Shown here: positions 22,840-34,267 of the stretch, one piece after another
Position numbering within the stretch: the stretch's first letter is position 1
How the letters are laid out: each line of letters begins with the position of its first letter
Assembly (NCBI GenBank): GCA_963169105.1
Contig: OY720635.1
Coordinates: 157,805,645 to 157,869,644 of the forward strand
DNA: 64,000 nt
Direction: 5' to 3'
DNA from: Ceriagrion tenellum
Taxonomy: Eukaryota; Arthropoda; Insecta; Odonata; Coenagrionidae
The notes under the pieces: generated by a model
Told to the model about the DNA's origin: nothing
The model's input: only the letters and a program-made list of their open reading frames with translations
The model's database searches: none
Made by a program: the position numbers and the translations under genes

Positions 22840-23620
22840 GCCGAGTTAGGTCCATGCTGGGTTTTTATACTTGAGTCTTGAGACCCATTGTTGACCGGCC
22901 AATTCAAAATTCGCTCACGGCGGTTGGAATTTGAATTGTCTCCGCGACCGTTGTATTTTATCGAGTAACGGTCTCCATATTTGGCTGATGTTTTGTCCAG
23001 TGTCTCGAATAAGCTTTTTCTCCTCCAGACTGATTTCGATTGCCTCTTTCATTAATCGATCCCAGTATCCATATGCCCGACAGGATTTTGGCGCCGTTAA
23101 AATAGATGGAGTGCGCATGAGCGAGACTATGCTCCGCCTAGGCCGATTTTTCGGGTTGATAAAGTCTTATGTGCCTCTTGTGTTCCTTAGTTCTGGCTTC
23201 CATCGTACGTGATGTCTCTCCAACGTAGGCAAGGCCACACTCACAAGGGATGTTATACACTCCAGGCACTCTGACACAGGCACTCAGGTCGTCCTTCACT
23301 CTTACGAGCCGATCTCGAATTTTCTCTGGAGGTCTATGGGTCGTATATAGGTTGTGCCTATGTAAAATTCACCCTATTTTCCCCGAGATAGTGGAAATAT
23401 AGGGAATGAAATCTCTTCCTAACGGCTTTTCGTGATCTCCTTCCGTAGGCATATTTGTTCTGATGGTTCTTCTCAAGGCCAAGCGAAAAGCTCTGTCACT
23501 GTATTCGTTGAGTTTGAACGTAGTTCTCAGATGTTCTAAATCAGTGGGAAGATTTTCTGCATCTGCTACCATTTCACATTATTCGCCGGGAAAGCCTACG
23601 ATATCTTATGATGGCATTCC
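22840..23620 (-). pseudogene. Penelope-like retroelement: end of RT plus GIY-YIG endonuclease, decayed
   Basis: Minus-strand translation runs from VADAENLPTDLEHLRTTFKL through PYISTISGKIG and RPPEKIRDRL. It then reaches the GIY-YIG nuclease block VYNIPCECGLAYVGETS (about 23215-23265), with RTKEHKRHIRLYQPEKSA after it. It ends with GYWDRLMKEAIEIS (about 23030-23080) and an SQIWRPLLDKI tail. This order is specific to Penelope-like elements: a reverse transcriptase fused to a GIY-YIG endonuclease. At least two premature stops (TGA after SGKIG, TAG after EKSA) and a frameshift before GYWDRL show it is dead. The catalytic palm is missing, so it is 5'-truncated. A hammerhead-like motif follows at 22787-22829. 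Confidence 0.9.
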
Positions 23621-23689
23621 TCCCGGTAAAATCTTTTGGAGTTAAAATAGTCCCCCAATCGGATCTCCGGGTGTGGACTACTAGAAGGG

Positions 23690-24242
23690 GTACATCAGTC
23701 AGGAAGGACAATTGCAGGAAAGGGACATGGAACGTGAGATCTCTTGGGGCGAGCGGGAAGCTGGAGAAAGAAAAGATAGAGATGGAGAGGCTAGGGGTTT
23801 GGACTACTCAGCGAGATGAAGTGGGCGGAGGCTGACCATTACTGGAGCGACGAGCGATATATTCAGGAGACGACCAGAGGATAGCAGAGAATAGGCATAA
23901 AACTGAAGACAGAATGGGACAGGAGAGTAAACAGTCTGGCAGTTCAGCGTTAGGATTCTGATGGTGAAGCTGTAAGGAGTGCCGACGGACACAGTGATCG
24001 TGAAGGTCTACATACCGACGTCTAGTCTCACGGAAGAAGATATAGAAGTTATTGAGGAAATTATAGAAGTTCCAGGGGTAGTGTTCGGGAAAGACAGCCT
24101 CATCATCATGGGAGACTGGAAAGCAGTAGTAGGGGAGGGAAAAGAAGGAAATAACGTAAGATATTTCCGACAGGGCAGAGGAAATGCGGAAGGGGAAAGA
24201 CTGGTAGAGGTCATAATATACATCATAAGAGGTCATATATAG
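23690..24242 (+). pseudogene. LINE apurinic-endonuclease domain fragment
   Basis: Plus-strand frames read GTWNVRSLGASGKLEKEKIE (23726-23785), matching the N-terminal TWNVRTL start of LINE endonucleases. Later come VIVKVYIPTSS (24000) and LIIMGDWKAVVGEGKEGNN (24092-24150), the endonuclease core in which GDWN is usual and Lys replaces the Asn here. A frameshift separates the two halves. The fragment ends abruptly near 24242, so the reverse transcriptase is absent. RTE-like by sequence. Confidence 0.85.
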
Positions 24243-24432
24243 GAATTAGTTGCTCCGGACAGAGCGGAGGCCAAAGTAAAATTTTCCTGTGATGTTACGG
24301 AGCCTAGGTGAGCCCTTATTTCTTCGCCATAGTCATGTACATCATCGCTGGAAAATTACCCGAAGTAATCCATAAATTCACGACATTTGCACATGACTTT
24401 GCAATTATTGACGAGGTTTCGGCGGTTCTGGC

Positions 24433-24848
24433 TAATACCTACTTGGTCCGGTGGTTATTCCGAACTATCCTGTTGAGCCAGCGCTAATCAAAGCCACGTT
24501 TCATTCATTTCCGCATTTTTCAGGATTGGCTGCATGCTTCGTAGACAGATAGTATTTCCGATGTAATGCCATGAATCTCTCCTTCCTCGAATGTTAATCA
24601 AAATCTGACAACACCTTATTTACTCCCTTACTTCATTTCTCGAAATAGAGTTTCCATTACGCTTCTCCTGAATTGTGTTCCTCTTCCGAGCGGTATCTCT
24701 TTTCGTAGTACGACGGAAGAATGACAAGGATAAAGTCCTATCCCTATAAGGTCTTCGTCGTATCCGCTTCGCCTATAACGATCGAACTGTATTATTCCCG
24801 ACTTGCGTCTAATGATTTACCCGTCTTATCTTTTTGATCTGTGGTAGT
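24433..24848 (-). repeat. Right arm of the 3.9-kb inverted-repeat structure
   Basis: Reverse-complement partner of 20953-21368, with roughly 90% or better identity by eye and small indels only. The inner edge diverges after TAATACCTACTTGG. Confidence 0.85.
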
Positions 24849-25594
24849 CATGGATGATAAATAATTCCGCTTTCTTCTTCTGTTCGGTGAATAACGTTTT
24901 GTAAAACCATTCTGTTGATAATTTCAACATATATTGAGATGATAACCATATGAACTCTTATAAAGAGACTCTTGAAAATGACGTCACTAGAAAAGGGCAG
25001 CCAATAGCGGCGCGGATTGGAAAAACCACATTGTAAAGGGGCAACCTGCATATTCTAAGGACCTTGATAAGTCCCCATGTTTCCCGTTTGCAAATGATTA
25101 TGGCCCAAAAAACGCGCGATCAGTTCGTGTAAGAGCGCAAACTGGGACTCGTGCACAATGGTGGAATTCTGTCGCATTTTTAGAGTTCAAATCACCCTTA
25201 TCTCTTATAATTCGCCCAATCTGGTCGGCCTGGTTCGATCTGCTGTTCTACCGAGAGAGATCACGTGTCCTTCTCACCCTACTATGCCGACCACCCATGC
25301 TCCGATCGTTCTCATGTACTTTCTGCTCATCCTACACTATGTTATCTACGCCCACTCCTCGTGCCCACATGTCTAATCTCAAATCCATTCGCAACTCTAA
25401 TATTCTTCCAGAACATTCCAGATTATTGCCCAAGCGTGAATATCACCTCGCGCGCGTCCAAATTCTATCTGGCCGAGAGTAGATCACTCAGGAACTCCTC
25501 AGGGTCATCGCATGGTTGATAACCACGGCGACATTGATGATGAATCACGTTGATTCTACGTACACTTTATATCTCATTAAAAAAATACGTCACT
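24849..25594. other. Unassigned sequence
   Basis: Short overlapping frames near 25158-25519, with no recognised domain and no repeat match elsewhere in the window. Confidence 0.35.
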
Positions 25595-25705
25595 CGTGTT
25601 GTCATACCAGTACATCTGACGATGAGGTTGCAAACGTCTAAACAAAGGTCTTAGTCGTAAAATAAAGGAAACTGAATGGAGTCTGCAACTTTTCAACTTT
25701 TCTGA
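25595..25705 (+). mobile_element. Single-arm relative of the snap-back elements with degenerate hammerhead motif
   Basis: CTGACGA (25616-25622), a stem-II-like GAGGTTGCAAACGTC, TAAAC where GAAAC is expected, and GTC at 25654-25656 in TTAGTCGTAAAATAAA. The end resembles the 39.7-kb element (TTAGTCGGTGAAATAAA). No opposite arm is present. Confidence 0.45.
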
Positions 25706-26164
25706 ATATACTCTGCCATCGTATCACGCCAATTGACTAGGACTTTGTTCAGTATTGCTGATTCAATGAATTCATATTGCATTCTAATATGAAATTATTG
25801 AATCAGCATTCGATCCTTTCTCTATCTCTCTCTCATGTCCATTGATTTTTAAAACGCTCAAGGAATTGTCCAATCTTTAGCCCTCACTTCCGCTGAGTCG
25901 ACTTTGGAGAGTTATTAATTCATATATTTTTTAAATTTTCATTTATCTTCACTATCCCAAATACATAACAGTGTGCCAATTTACGTTGAGTGGATAACAG
26001 TAACAACGGACGAGACACAAACAACCATGTCCTGGGAGGATTGTCCGAGCCAAAATATTCCGGAATTTTCTCCCGGAAAATTTTTCATTAATTCCAACCA
26101 AATTTTGAAAGTCCCATCAGTCAGCTATCTTGCAAATTTTTCGATCGCCTCTTCCTAAGATTGG

Positions 26165-26890
26165 TTGACTGCAGTCTTCCATCCTTCCCCTGTCAAATGC
26201 TAGTACCCTTACTTCCCGGTAGTTGCCCTATTGTTCTTTATTAGTTCAAAGTATGAACCCTTTGTCCTTCCTTTTGGCATGATTCCAAAATTTTTCCATG
26301 ATTTTCCCTACACTCATAATCCTCATAAATCTATTGTGTCTCAGGGTGTGCCCAATCTATTTGGCTCATCTTTTCTGTATAGTGTTCAATAGGGTCCTTT
26401 CCTCTTGTACTCTTCTGTATTTTCTTCTTTTCTTATTTTTTCCATCCGTTTGATCTTTAACGTTTTCTTCAATTTACAAGTTTAGTAAGCTTCTAGTCTT
26501 TTCTAATCTACCTTTTTAATCGTCCATGCTTCTCATGCTTCGGGTGGCATTTTGACTATTGCAGAGACTGCTCTTTTCGTCTGAACAGCGTCTATAAACG
26601 CCTAAAATGCGGGGAAAACGTGACCTTCAGCCGCTGTTCAGGAAAATTGCGCGGTTGCCATCCATTCAGAACATCAGCCGGGGAATGCCACGCTCCACAA
26701 AAATGCTTTCATGTACTATTTTCTCGTTCGTAAACCAATCTTCTTAGAGCTCAGTTGTCGTTTTTTATCATGAGCGCTGACTTAGTTTAGGCTTTTCTTT
26801 GCTTTATATCTGTCGTACTTCCTCCATCCCAAGCGAAGGTACTTCAGTGATAAGCGAAGTTATTTGTTGTCTTACAAAAGAGGGATTCGA
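26165..26890 (-). pseudogene. LINE reverse transcriptase C-terminal remnant, interrupted
   Basis: Minus-strand pieces resemble the LINE remnant at 57940-58325 (shared CTTCCTCCATCCCA/CTTCTTCCATCCCA, GGTACTTC, GAGCTCAG, AATGCCACGCTC blocks). About 130 unrelated GC-richer bases (26560-26690) interrupt it. No intact frame remains. Confidence 0.55.
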
Positions 26891-28066
26891 ACGCTCATTT
26901 CCATTGCTTTTAAATTTGAAATTACTTTTAAGAAGGCATCTGTACAGAACACTAAGGACTAATATACTATGGTTTGTTTGACGTCTTCTTCGACTTTGAA
27001 CGAACTGTAATTCTAATTTTTTTCTAAATTTTAATTATTAGGGGATGGTTCGCCTCACTCAACGTTTTAAATCACTTTAGTATTTTGTATTCGTTAATAC
27101 AATTTGCCCCTGCCATCTATGATTTTGTTAAAGAAGTGTTTCTACCATTATTATTATCATTATTATTAATACTGTCATCTACCACTCATTTGTGATAATA
27201 GCAAAAAGACTCATTGACTATTTTTAGTAGGGCAAACAGCTGTATTGTAAAGTAATATTTAAGGTTAATTAAGCACATCATGGAATTTTATACGCTGTTT
27301 CATTATCCTGAAATCCCATATGACCATGCTTCAGGAAACACAAACTTCTTGTCACTCTATGCACTGTAAAAAATAACTATGCATGTATGTATGTATCAAC
27401 GTATAATGTATTTTTAACTTATAGAATGAACATGCATGTTGACTGAATACTATATGCTGATTTCAAGTGAGTTATCCAATGGAAAACATCGTCAAATAAG
27501 AAAATTAGTGCGTCATCCCGTATTAGCTGAAGTAAAACTAGGGTAAACATAGATGGCGGATATGCCATCCTCACGTCACAGCTTCCAGCATAGGCCATCA
27601 TGGCAAGCGCCCTCTCCATAATCTCTCTCATGAATATATATTATGGATCGTTATCTCGTTACCAAAAACTGTTGTCGAAAATTCCGTAAACAAACAACTG
27701 TTTTGGAAAGTGGTGCCGCCTGGTGATGAAAGACGGAAGTTCAAATGTAAATACAGTCGATAGTTTGTAAAGAAACACCTCGTACTGGTTTTACCATGAA
27801 TATACATGGTTTTACTTACAATGAATCATAATGCAGTGGATAAAAAAATGTAGTACTACACGCGGGACGTAATTATACACATTTTAAATATTGTCCGGTC
27901 TACAGATATATTTCATTCCTCTCTAAATTTAATTACACAAATGCACAATTAACTTCTTAGCACTTCGTGAATATCGCTGTACGGAAATTTAATAATATTG
28001 CGAGGTGACTTTATGAGTATTCCCAATGGCCATCATTGTAGTGTAGGTAAAAAAGAATGCACTTAC
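26891..28066. other. Unassigned AT-rich sequence
   Basis: Contains short (ATT)n and (ATGT)n patches (27148-27170 and 27384-27397) but no recognised gene or repeat family. Confidence 0.35.
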
Positions 28067-28164
28067 CGCCGCCTTGAACAGATTCTTATTTTTCAATCCA
28101 AGACTCCTATTTCGGGTCCTCGAAGACGCATACCCTCTTTTTTCATCCTGGTACGAAGCAAGTT
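28067..28164 (-). CDS. Candidate internal exon of an unknown gene
   Basis: 98 bases on the minus strand lie between a CCTTGTTTCAACAG acceptor and a perfect GCG|GTAAGTGC donor. In the open frame (phase 1 in, phase 0 out) it reads LASYQDEKRGYASSRTRNRS and ends NLFKAA. The frame stays open into the intron, so coding is not proven. It sits next to a repeat copy (28248-28588) and could belong to that repeat. I do not recognise the peptide. Confidence 0.2.
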
Positions 28165-28247
28165 CTGTTGAAACAAGGCGTTCTAAATTCTTTATTTAAG
28201 CCTAAAGGGCTTAATGCATTCAAATTAGAATCAGAGTCTGGCAAACA

Positions 28248-28588
28248 TCGTCGGCACACGATGGACGTTTCATAAACCTCTTACACATTTCCTGTAATAG
28301 ATATTTCCTCTCTAGCATTTACAAAGTAACTTTTAGATCACAAAAATAGCAAGATATTATTGAAAGCATCAAGTAATTCAAATCTCCTCAATCGTTATTT
28401 AATATTCATCACAGTCTTACGTTAACAACAATAAACTACGTCTATTTACAATAAAAACTGAAAATACTCTAATTGAAGTGGCGCCAAGGACTGGGTGAAC
28501 TAAAAATGGAAATTTAGGCAACACGTAGCTGATGATCAACACCTAGGCAACAACTCCAAACATATAAATCCATAATATATATTCATGC
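28248..28588 (-). repeat. Interspersed repeat, second copy of the 3211-3540 family
   Basis: Reverse-complement match to 3211-3540, including GCATGAATATA, TTGCCTAAATTTCC, CAGTCCTTGGCGCCACTT and AATGCTAGAGAGGAAATATC. Confidence 0.6.
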
Positions 28589-28780
28589 TCTCTCTCTCTA
28601 AATGGGCAATTCGTAAACTACTCCAATTGAGGCAACCTGCATATTCCACGGACCTTGGAGGCTGACGTCGTTTGGCGGTTTAGGATAGAGATCGGTTGAC
28701 TGAGGGAGCTTCTTTTAACAAAGTATTAATAGTGTTGTTAGTTAAATGGCTGGCAATGAATATTTCTTTTGTGAACTCTT

Positions 28781-29225
28781 CTACATAAAACCCAGCGAGC
28801 CGCCGCATGGGCGTGTGGCAGGGGGTGTTAGGTCACCAGTTGTGTAAAATGTAAGTTTTTGGGAGCTGAAATGGTGACATGTATTAGATGAGTGTATTTA
28901 GTGGAGCTCACTTTTTATTGTGGTCGCTTATTGTTCGCGGAAAGTACGAGTTCTGGTACCTATCTGTTCGGCAGTGTAACTCTCTTATTTTATCGCATCT
29001 GTCAGGCCTAGATATGTAGTGAGGAGTCATGATAATATTCTCTGTGTCGTTCTGAATACGTCTTGCAACCATATTCGCAGGTGTACGTCTATCGAGATGA
29101 TAGGTAACTGGTATTTTTCGTTCGTTGCGGGAGGTTATACATACAGCTAGGCCAAATTTCAAAATGTAAATTCCATAGATACATAGGTTTTTAAGTTGCG
29201 ATTCCGTCATTGGAAGTAAATACAA
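28781..29225 (-). mobile_element. CR1/Jockey-like LINE 3' end joined to a second LINE tail
   Basis: 28781-29070 is the common LINE 3' end (CGAGCCGCCGCATGGGCGTG, GTCACCAG, TTAGTGGAGCTC) with the coding end RIQNDTENIIMTPHYISRPD then RTDRYQNSYFPRTISDHN. Upstream the frame continues as LKNLCIYGIYILKFGLAVCI, which looks like the ...LYIY... stretch of a different Jockey-type element. The 105-codon frame is therefore a chimera of two families. Confidence 0.75.
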
Positions 29226-29429
29226 GTAATGACAAGTTCTAGAGAATTTTATTTCTAGATTTTTCCACTAAAAGCCAAATGAAACGTTCAAGCGAAGCTA
29301 TGTCGTGAAATTTGACCGATGCGGATCTACGAAAGGGTTAACCAGGTTATGCGATTTTGACGCGCGCCTTTATTGTGCCATAAGAATCAACTCACTCAGA
29401 GACCCTGGGCAGAATGTTTTCATTTTTCG

Positions 29430-29830
29430 GTTAAACCGCCATGCGTGGTGAGAAGTCGTGTTTGTCACGAAGATCTCCTGGTTTTCGCCGAACGTCAGGG
29501 TCTATAATCCAGCTGTTCGATGTGTAAATACCATCACTTCCGAAGTTTTCCCATGCCTCAGTGACTGCATCTGAGGGATGGAGAGCAGTAACTCCCCAAT
29601 TGGTGTGCTCCAAATAGCAACAGACCGCCATTTTCATTTAAGTCCTACCCATGCGTCTGGAAGTTCTTAGCGGGTGGGTCCTAATTTTCCTAATCAATAG
29701 CGGGTGGGATTCACACAAATTAGGGGTGAATATGTTAACTGACGCTTATTCGAACCCAGATCTCCCTATTGGTGGTCATATGGGTTAGTTAGCATCTCCA
29801 CGAAGCCATCTTAATCCAAGGCGATTTTGA
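29430..29830 (-). mobile_element. Possible tRNA-derived SINE
   Basis: The minus strand has GTGGAGATGCTAACTAACCC followed 25 bases later by TCTGGGTTCGAAT, spaced like RNA polymerase III A and B boxes. A non-coding body then includes GGACCCACCCGC twice-like motifs. No second copy is in the window and no target duplication was found. Confidence 0.35.
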
Positions 29831-31490
29831 GCGGAAGTTCATGCGAGCTGGGTTTTTGTGTCTCAAGTCCACATATCAGGAAAAAAGACTTGGTCGTGCT
29901 TACCATGCCAATGTCGCGGAGGATAAACCCAACATTTTCGCTTTATAACGACAAAATATGACAATTTTCATGATTGGAAAAAAAACTTGTGGGACTGCCT
30001 GTAGAACCACATGATAAAAATCATACGAAGGTCGTCGAAAGGTGCCCTATGGTGATGGACTCCAAACATCCGCGGGCAGCCAAACAATCGCGGAAGAGAG
30101 GTCACTCCGCCATGTTGTTTCCGGGAGAGACATCCTCTCAATTACCTTACCCAGTTTCTGGACGCCCACCCGTGGCCAGTGTTACCCCAGACTATTTTAC
30201 TCGTACGGGAGACATTTGTTTTTGCTCCGACGAATTTACGAAATGAAAAAAACGGCGAACGACGAATTTATCTGCCGTTTGTGATTTCTTGAGCCGTGTG
30301 TGCTAAATTGAGGAATACTCCAGGGATTCAGAACAATTCTCAAAGCATTGAAATTACCTTACCGGCCAGAAACTCAAATTTTAATCAATGAGTCATCTCT
30401 GAGCTTCGGTTTTTCAAATTTAAGAATGTTACTAGGGATAATATTTATTAGAACTTGTAACACTCCCAAAAATATTAAAAAGAACCGTGGATTATTAAAA
30501 ACACTTACATCGACAAATAAAAGAATTCACATACAATTACATAACAACAAACACATTTGATAGAGAGAAACTTTGGTATTTGAATACAAATAATAGAATA
30601 ATAGAAATAGAATAATTATTTGGCCCAATTTACAAATTCAACTTTGTCAATTTACAATTTCATTGGTTAATATTATGAAGTTTTGTATAGGCTGGTTTAA
30701 GTGCCTTCATATTTTTCTATATTATACTGTATATATAATACTTTTCTATATAATACTTTCGATATTATAATGTTCATTTCACTTATCTTGATCTGGATGT
30801 GTAGCCTCTGCATGCGTAATCCATCCCTCCTCGTCTCTCCTCAGTCAGCTGGGTGGTGCGTCGCCCTCACTCCATCGGATCTCGACACGAATTTACTCGC
30901 CTCTACTCCCGCGGTCGCTCCAAGCTGCTCCCATCTGCTCCTGCGTCGACCCCTCAATTCCTTCGTTATTTCCAGGCCTCGGGATAGTCGTTTTGTTACA
31001 ACCTACTACTTCCTGAAGGTTTTCATTTCAAATGCCAAAGGGATGCAATTCTTGCCATTGTTGCTTTCAGTGGGGTGGTGGCAAGACTGATAATGTAGGA
31101 CATTGTTATTCCGTAGGTTTTATTGTGATTGTTATCGCAGTTAATTTTCATACCATCACTTTCACAATGCACTAAAGAGGTTCTTTATGGATGGATGTAT
31201 AGGTCAGAAGTTGACCACATTTTCCGATTTTCATATTTTCCGTCCCTTATTAACGAGTTACTGACTCGCCGCCTCTACTACAACGAGGACTGAAGTCGAG
31301 TATTGATGCCTCTGACTTCAGCTCTCCTTGTCCTCGCCTCAGGGTCCCACTCTCATGGCATCTGATGAACGTACCGTATCCTCCCTTGAGTCCCTAGGAA
31401 GGTAATGATGGTGATACAACGGACCCTTCAGATTTCACCACAAAGAGGCGACAGGCGTAGATTTTTCAAAGGTGGATATGACTCCAGTGC
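29831..31490. other. Unassigned sequence
   Basis: GC-richer patches at 30030-30190 and 30800-30990 contain frames of 70-129 codons without recognisable domains or repeat partners. The remainder is AT-rich. Confidence 0.35.
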
Positions 31491-31494
31491 TTAA

Positions 31495-32053
31495 GGTAGT
31501 TTGAGCGGAATATCATTTTACTTAGAAATCAATGAATTTGGTCTCCTTTTAAAGAGACATATCTCGCCCTTCTAATGACACCAAAAAATGTAACCCTTTT
31601 CCGTATTATTTTCCGAGATATTTGCCAAAAAATACCAGGCCTCATACATGGGAAATGGTACGTATATGCAATCCAGAGAGATATTACTTACAAAATGAGG
31701 TATTTCTAACACTTAGATCTCGTAAAAAAACTAACAGCGTGTAGTTTGTATGTTTTCTCAACTATATTTGAAAATTAATAATATTTTCACGGCAATAAGT
31801 TCTTGGGTAATACAAAAAAAAACCTTCCGTTTTGAATGAGTTTCAAACGCACCGCGCGAAAAAAATGAGTCAAGTTAAAGACTTATTTATATATATTTAT
31901 TTAATTACTAACAATTTCTGTCATATAAAACTGTATTATTTCACCATTAATAATGCAATCTTTAATTGATATATCCCACGGCTGGTGAAATTAAAACGTA
32001 TAATTCGAATAAGATATCTATTATGACTAGGGAACTATGACGCTCGGACTACG
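31495..32053 (-). mobile_element. TTAA-flanked MITE, copy 4
   Basis: Bounded by TTAA (31491-31494 and 32054-32057). Left end GGTAGTTTGAGCGGAATA; right end GACGCTCGGACTACG. Same interior as the other copies (GGAAATGGTACGT, CTCAACTAT). Non-coding. Confidence 0.85.
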
Positions 32054-32057
32054 TTAA

Positions 32058-33334
32058 CTTAAGATCTCCATCAAGTATTGAAGTATTTGAGATATTTCAC
32101 TGTGATCTTTGGGAGCATTCCATGCACCATAGTGCGCTGCTCACTTTCCAACGGATGGCAGTTCGTATGGTGCTATTGAATATTCACCCAAACGTTTTTT
32201 GACCGGTGGAACAGTGTTCCACAGGAATACCCATGGTAGTATTGCTCAAGTTGATTGAATGGAGGTAGGAATTGTATGGATGTTAGGAGGAAGCTAGTTT
32301 TATGACGAAGCAGATGACATTAGTTTAACCTACCTGAATCTCTTTAGAGCTGATGGATTCCACGAAGTAAGAGGATTACTATGCTGAGCTGTTTGGTGCA
32401 AAAATGTCATCTTTCCGAGAACTTTTAGTTATTACAATAACAGAAACAGAGCTAGTCACTAAAAATAACACTGAGATCACTCAAGATGGATTTATAATAG
32501 AGAGATAGATAATATTTATTCCACTGAATTTTGCAAAAAATAACTTTGACAATAAATTTACATGTGGTGGAATGTGTAATGGAAAAACCCCTGTGGTAAA
32601 CAATCAGAGTTGGAGTTGCCATTATATAAAGTTATCTTAGCGAAAAAAGAAAAAAGAAACAGCTGGCTGGTGCGGCCAAAAACAGAACAGCAACATTGAA
32701 TTTTATAAAGTCAAGAAACAGTTTTTTAAAATCATGTACTCATTACAAGAACTAGGAAAGGAAAAGGCAAACAGCAAAAGAAAAATAAACATTAATTACC
32801 AATGGTCATGAACAAGAGTATTAACATGCAAACAAATTATACATTGGTCACTTCACTTTGTAGTTTAATATTTAGGAATATTTTTCAATATTGTCTATAG
32901 AAAATAACCATGTTTTCAAGTCTCTTAGAAAAAATTTAACATGCTTTGCAGAGGCAACGTGGAATGGTAAGCAATTAGACATTGTAGTTGCACAATACAA
33001 GTATGTCCTTCTAAAAGTTTCATTATTATGTTTTGGAATGGGTACTCAATTCCGCTCCTTCAAGCCCCGTCAAGAGTGACTTTTCGCCCTTTCTTCGTCC
33101 AAATTCTTTATTTTGTCTATCCCTTTCTCTTTTACATAGCTAACAACCTCAGCCTCTCGCCCCCGAGGCGAATCTAATGGTTGCATGTTGACGTAGTTAT
33201 AGAAACATTAAAACAATCGATTTTTTAAATATTTGTGGTAGAGGAGGAGGATCGATTGTTTGCCCATTTTCGATCTATCAGATTAACAAATTTTCAAACC
33301 TTTATGCAACAAAATTTAAATTCCATTGTCTCAA
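32058..33334. other. Unassigned sequence
   Basis: No recognised gene, RNA or repeat family. Confidence 0.35.
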
Positions 33335-33982
33335 AGACCTTAATATCTGATATATCGTGGGGATTACACATACAGAACATACGTGGCGCAGCATTAAAGA
33401 AACTAGGTTTTGTTAAACGTATAATAGGAAGGTCCTCGGATGAAAAAGTCAAAGAGAGATGCTGCTTTGCTTTAGTTAGGTTACACCTCGAATACGCCGC
33501 GAGCATTTGGGACCCTGGTCAAATATATTTAACCAAAAAATTAATAAAATACAAAGGAAAGCAGCGCGCTTCGTTAAAAACTGCTACGAGCGTACATATA
33601 GTGACTCGCAACTTTTAGAGGGGTTGAGGTAGGAGCCCCTAGAGACTCTGAGGCTACACACTAGGCTTAGGTTGCTTGATGAATTCAGAACTGATATTTT
33701 TCAGAGCGACATAGAGAATATTATCATGACTCCTCACAACATCTCTAGGTCTGACAGATGCGATAAAATAAGAGAGATATACTATCGAACAGACAGGTAC
33801 AAGAACTCGTTCTTTCCGCGAACAATGAGCGACCACAGTCAAAATTGAGCTCCACTAAATACACTCCTATAATGCATGTCACCATTTCATCTCCAAAAAA
33901 GGTACACCTTTACTCGGCTGGTGACCTAACACCCCCCGCCACACGCCCAAGCGGCGGCTCGCAGGGTATTATGTAGATGTAA
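33335..33982 (+). mobile_element. CR1/Jockey-like LINE, longest plus-strand copy of the family
   Basis: Coding part: ISDISWGLHIQNI, LKKLGFVKRIIGRSSDEKVK, then LVRLHLEYAASIWDPGQIYL. This is the conserved block after the reverse-transcriptase catalytic region in CR1-like elements. A frameshift near 33540 and a stop in the next block disable it. The downstream frame ends with SDRCDKIREIYYRTDRYKNS then FFPRTMSDHSQN and a stop at about 33848. The 3' UTR (CACCATTTCATCTCC, CTAACACCCC, CGCAGGGTATTATGTAGATG) is the same ~140 bases repeated alone at 8.6, 11.8 and 48.1 kb. Confidence 0.85.
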
Positions 33983-34267
33983 ATGAAGACTTTGTGGGTG
34001 CATTTGCGCAAAGTGGTGTGCCTTGACGTGCGAGTGAGTGGAGGGGTGACGACTGTCGTTTTCACCGCCAATCAGAATGAATAATTGAACTTGCGTCGCG
34101 GTCAGCCAGCGTGTCGCATGCCTGCCACTTCAAGCGCCACTCGCCCCATCTGCTCGGTGTACTGATGTTTTAATCAATGGAGGGAACACTGCCTCGCGAA
34201 CAGGAAGTGGAACTCTCGGAAATTTTTGACGTGGATACATTTTTTTAAATACCAGACCGATAATGTA

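Noticed and set aside
24405..24435. Another hammerhead-like GAAACCTCGTC on the minus strand
   Set aside because: It has GAAA, a short stem III and GUC, but no CUGANGA box and no proper stem II at the required distance upstream.
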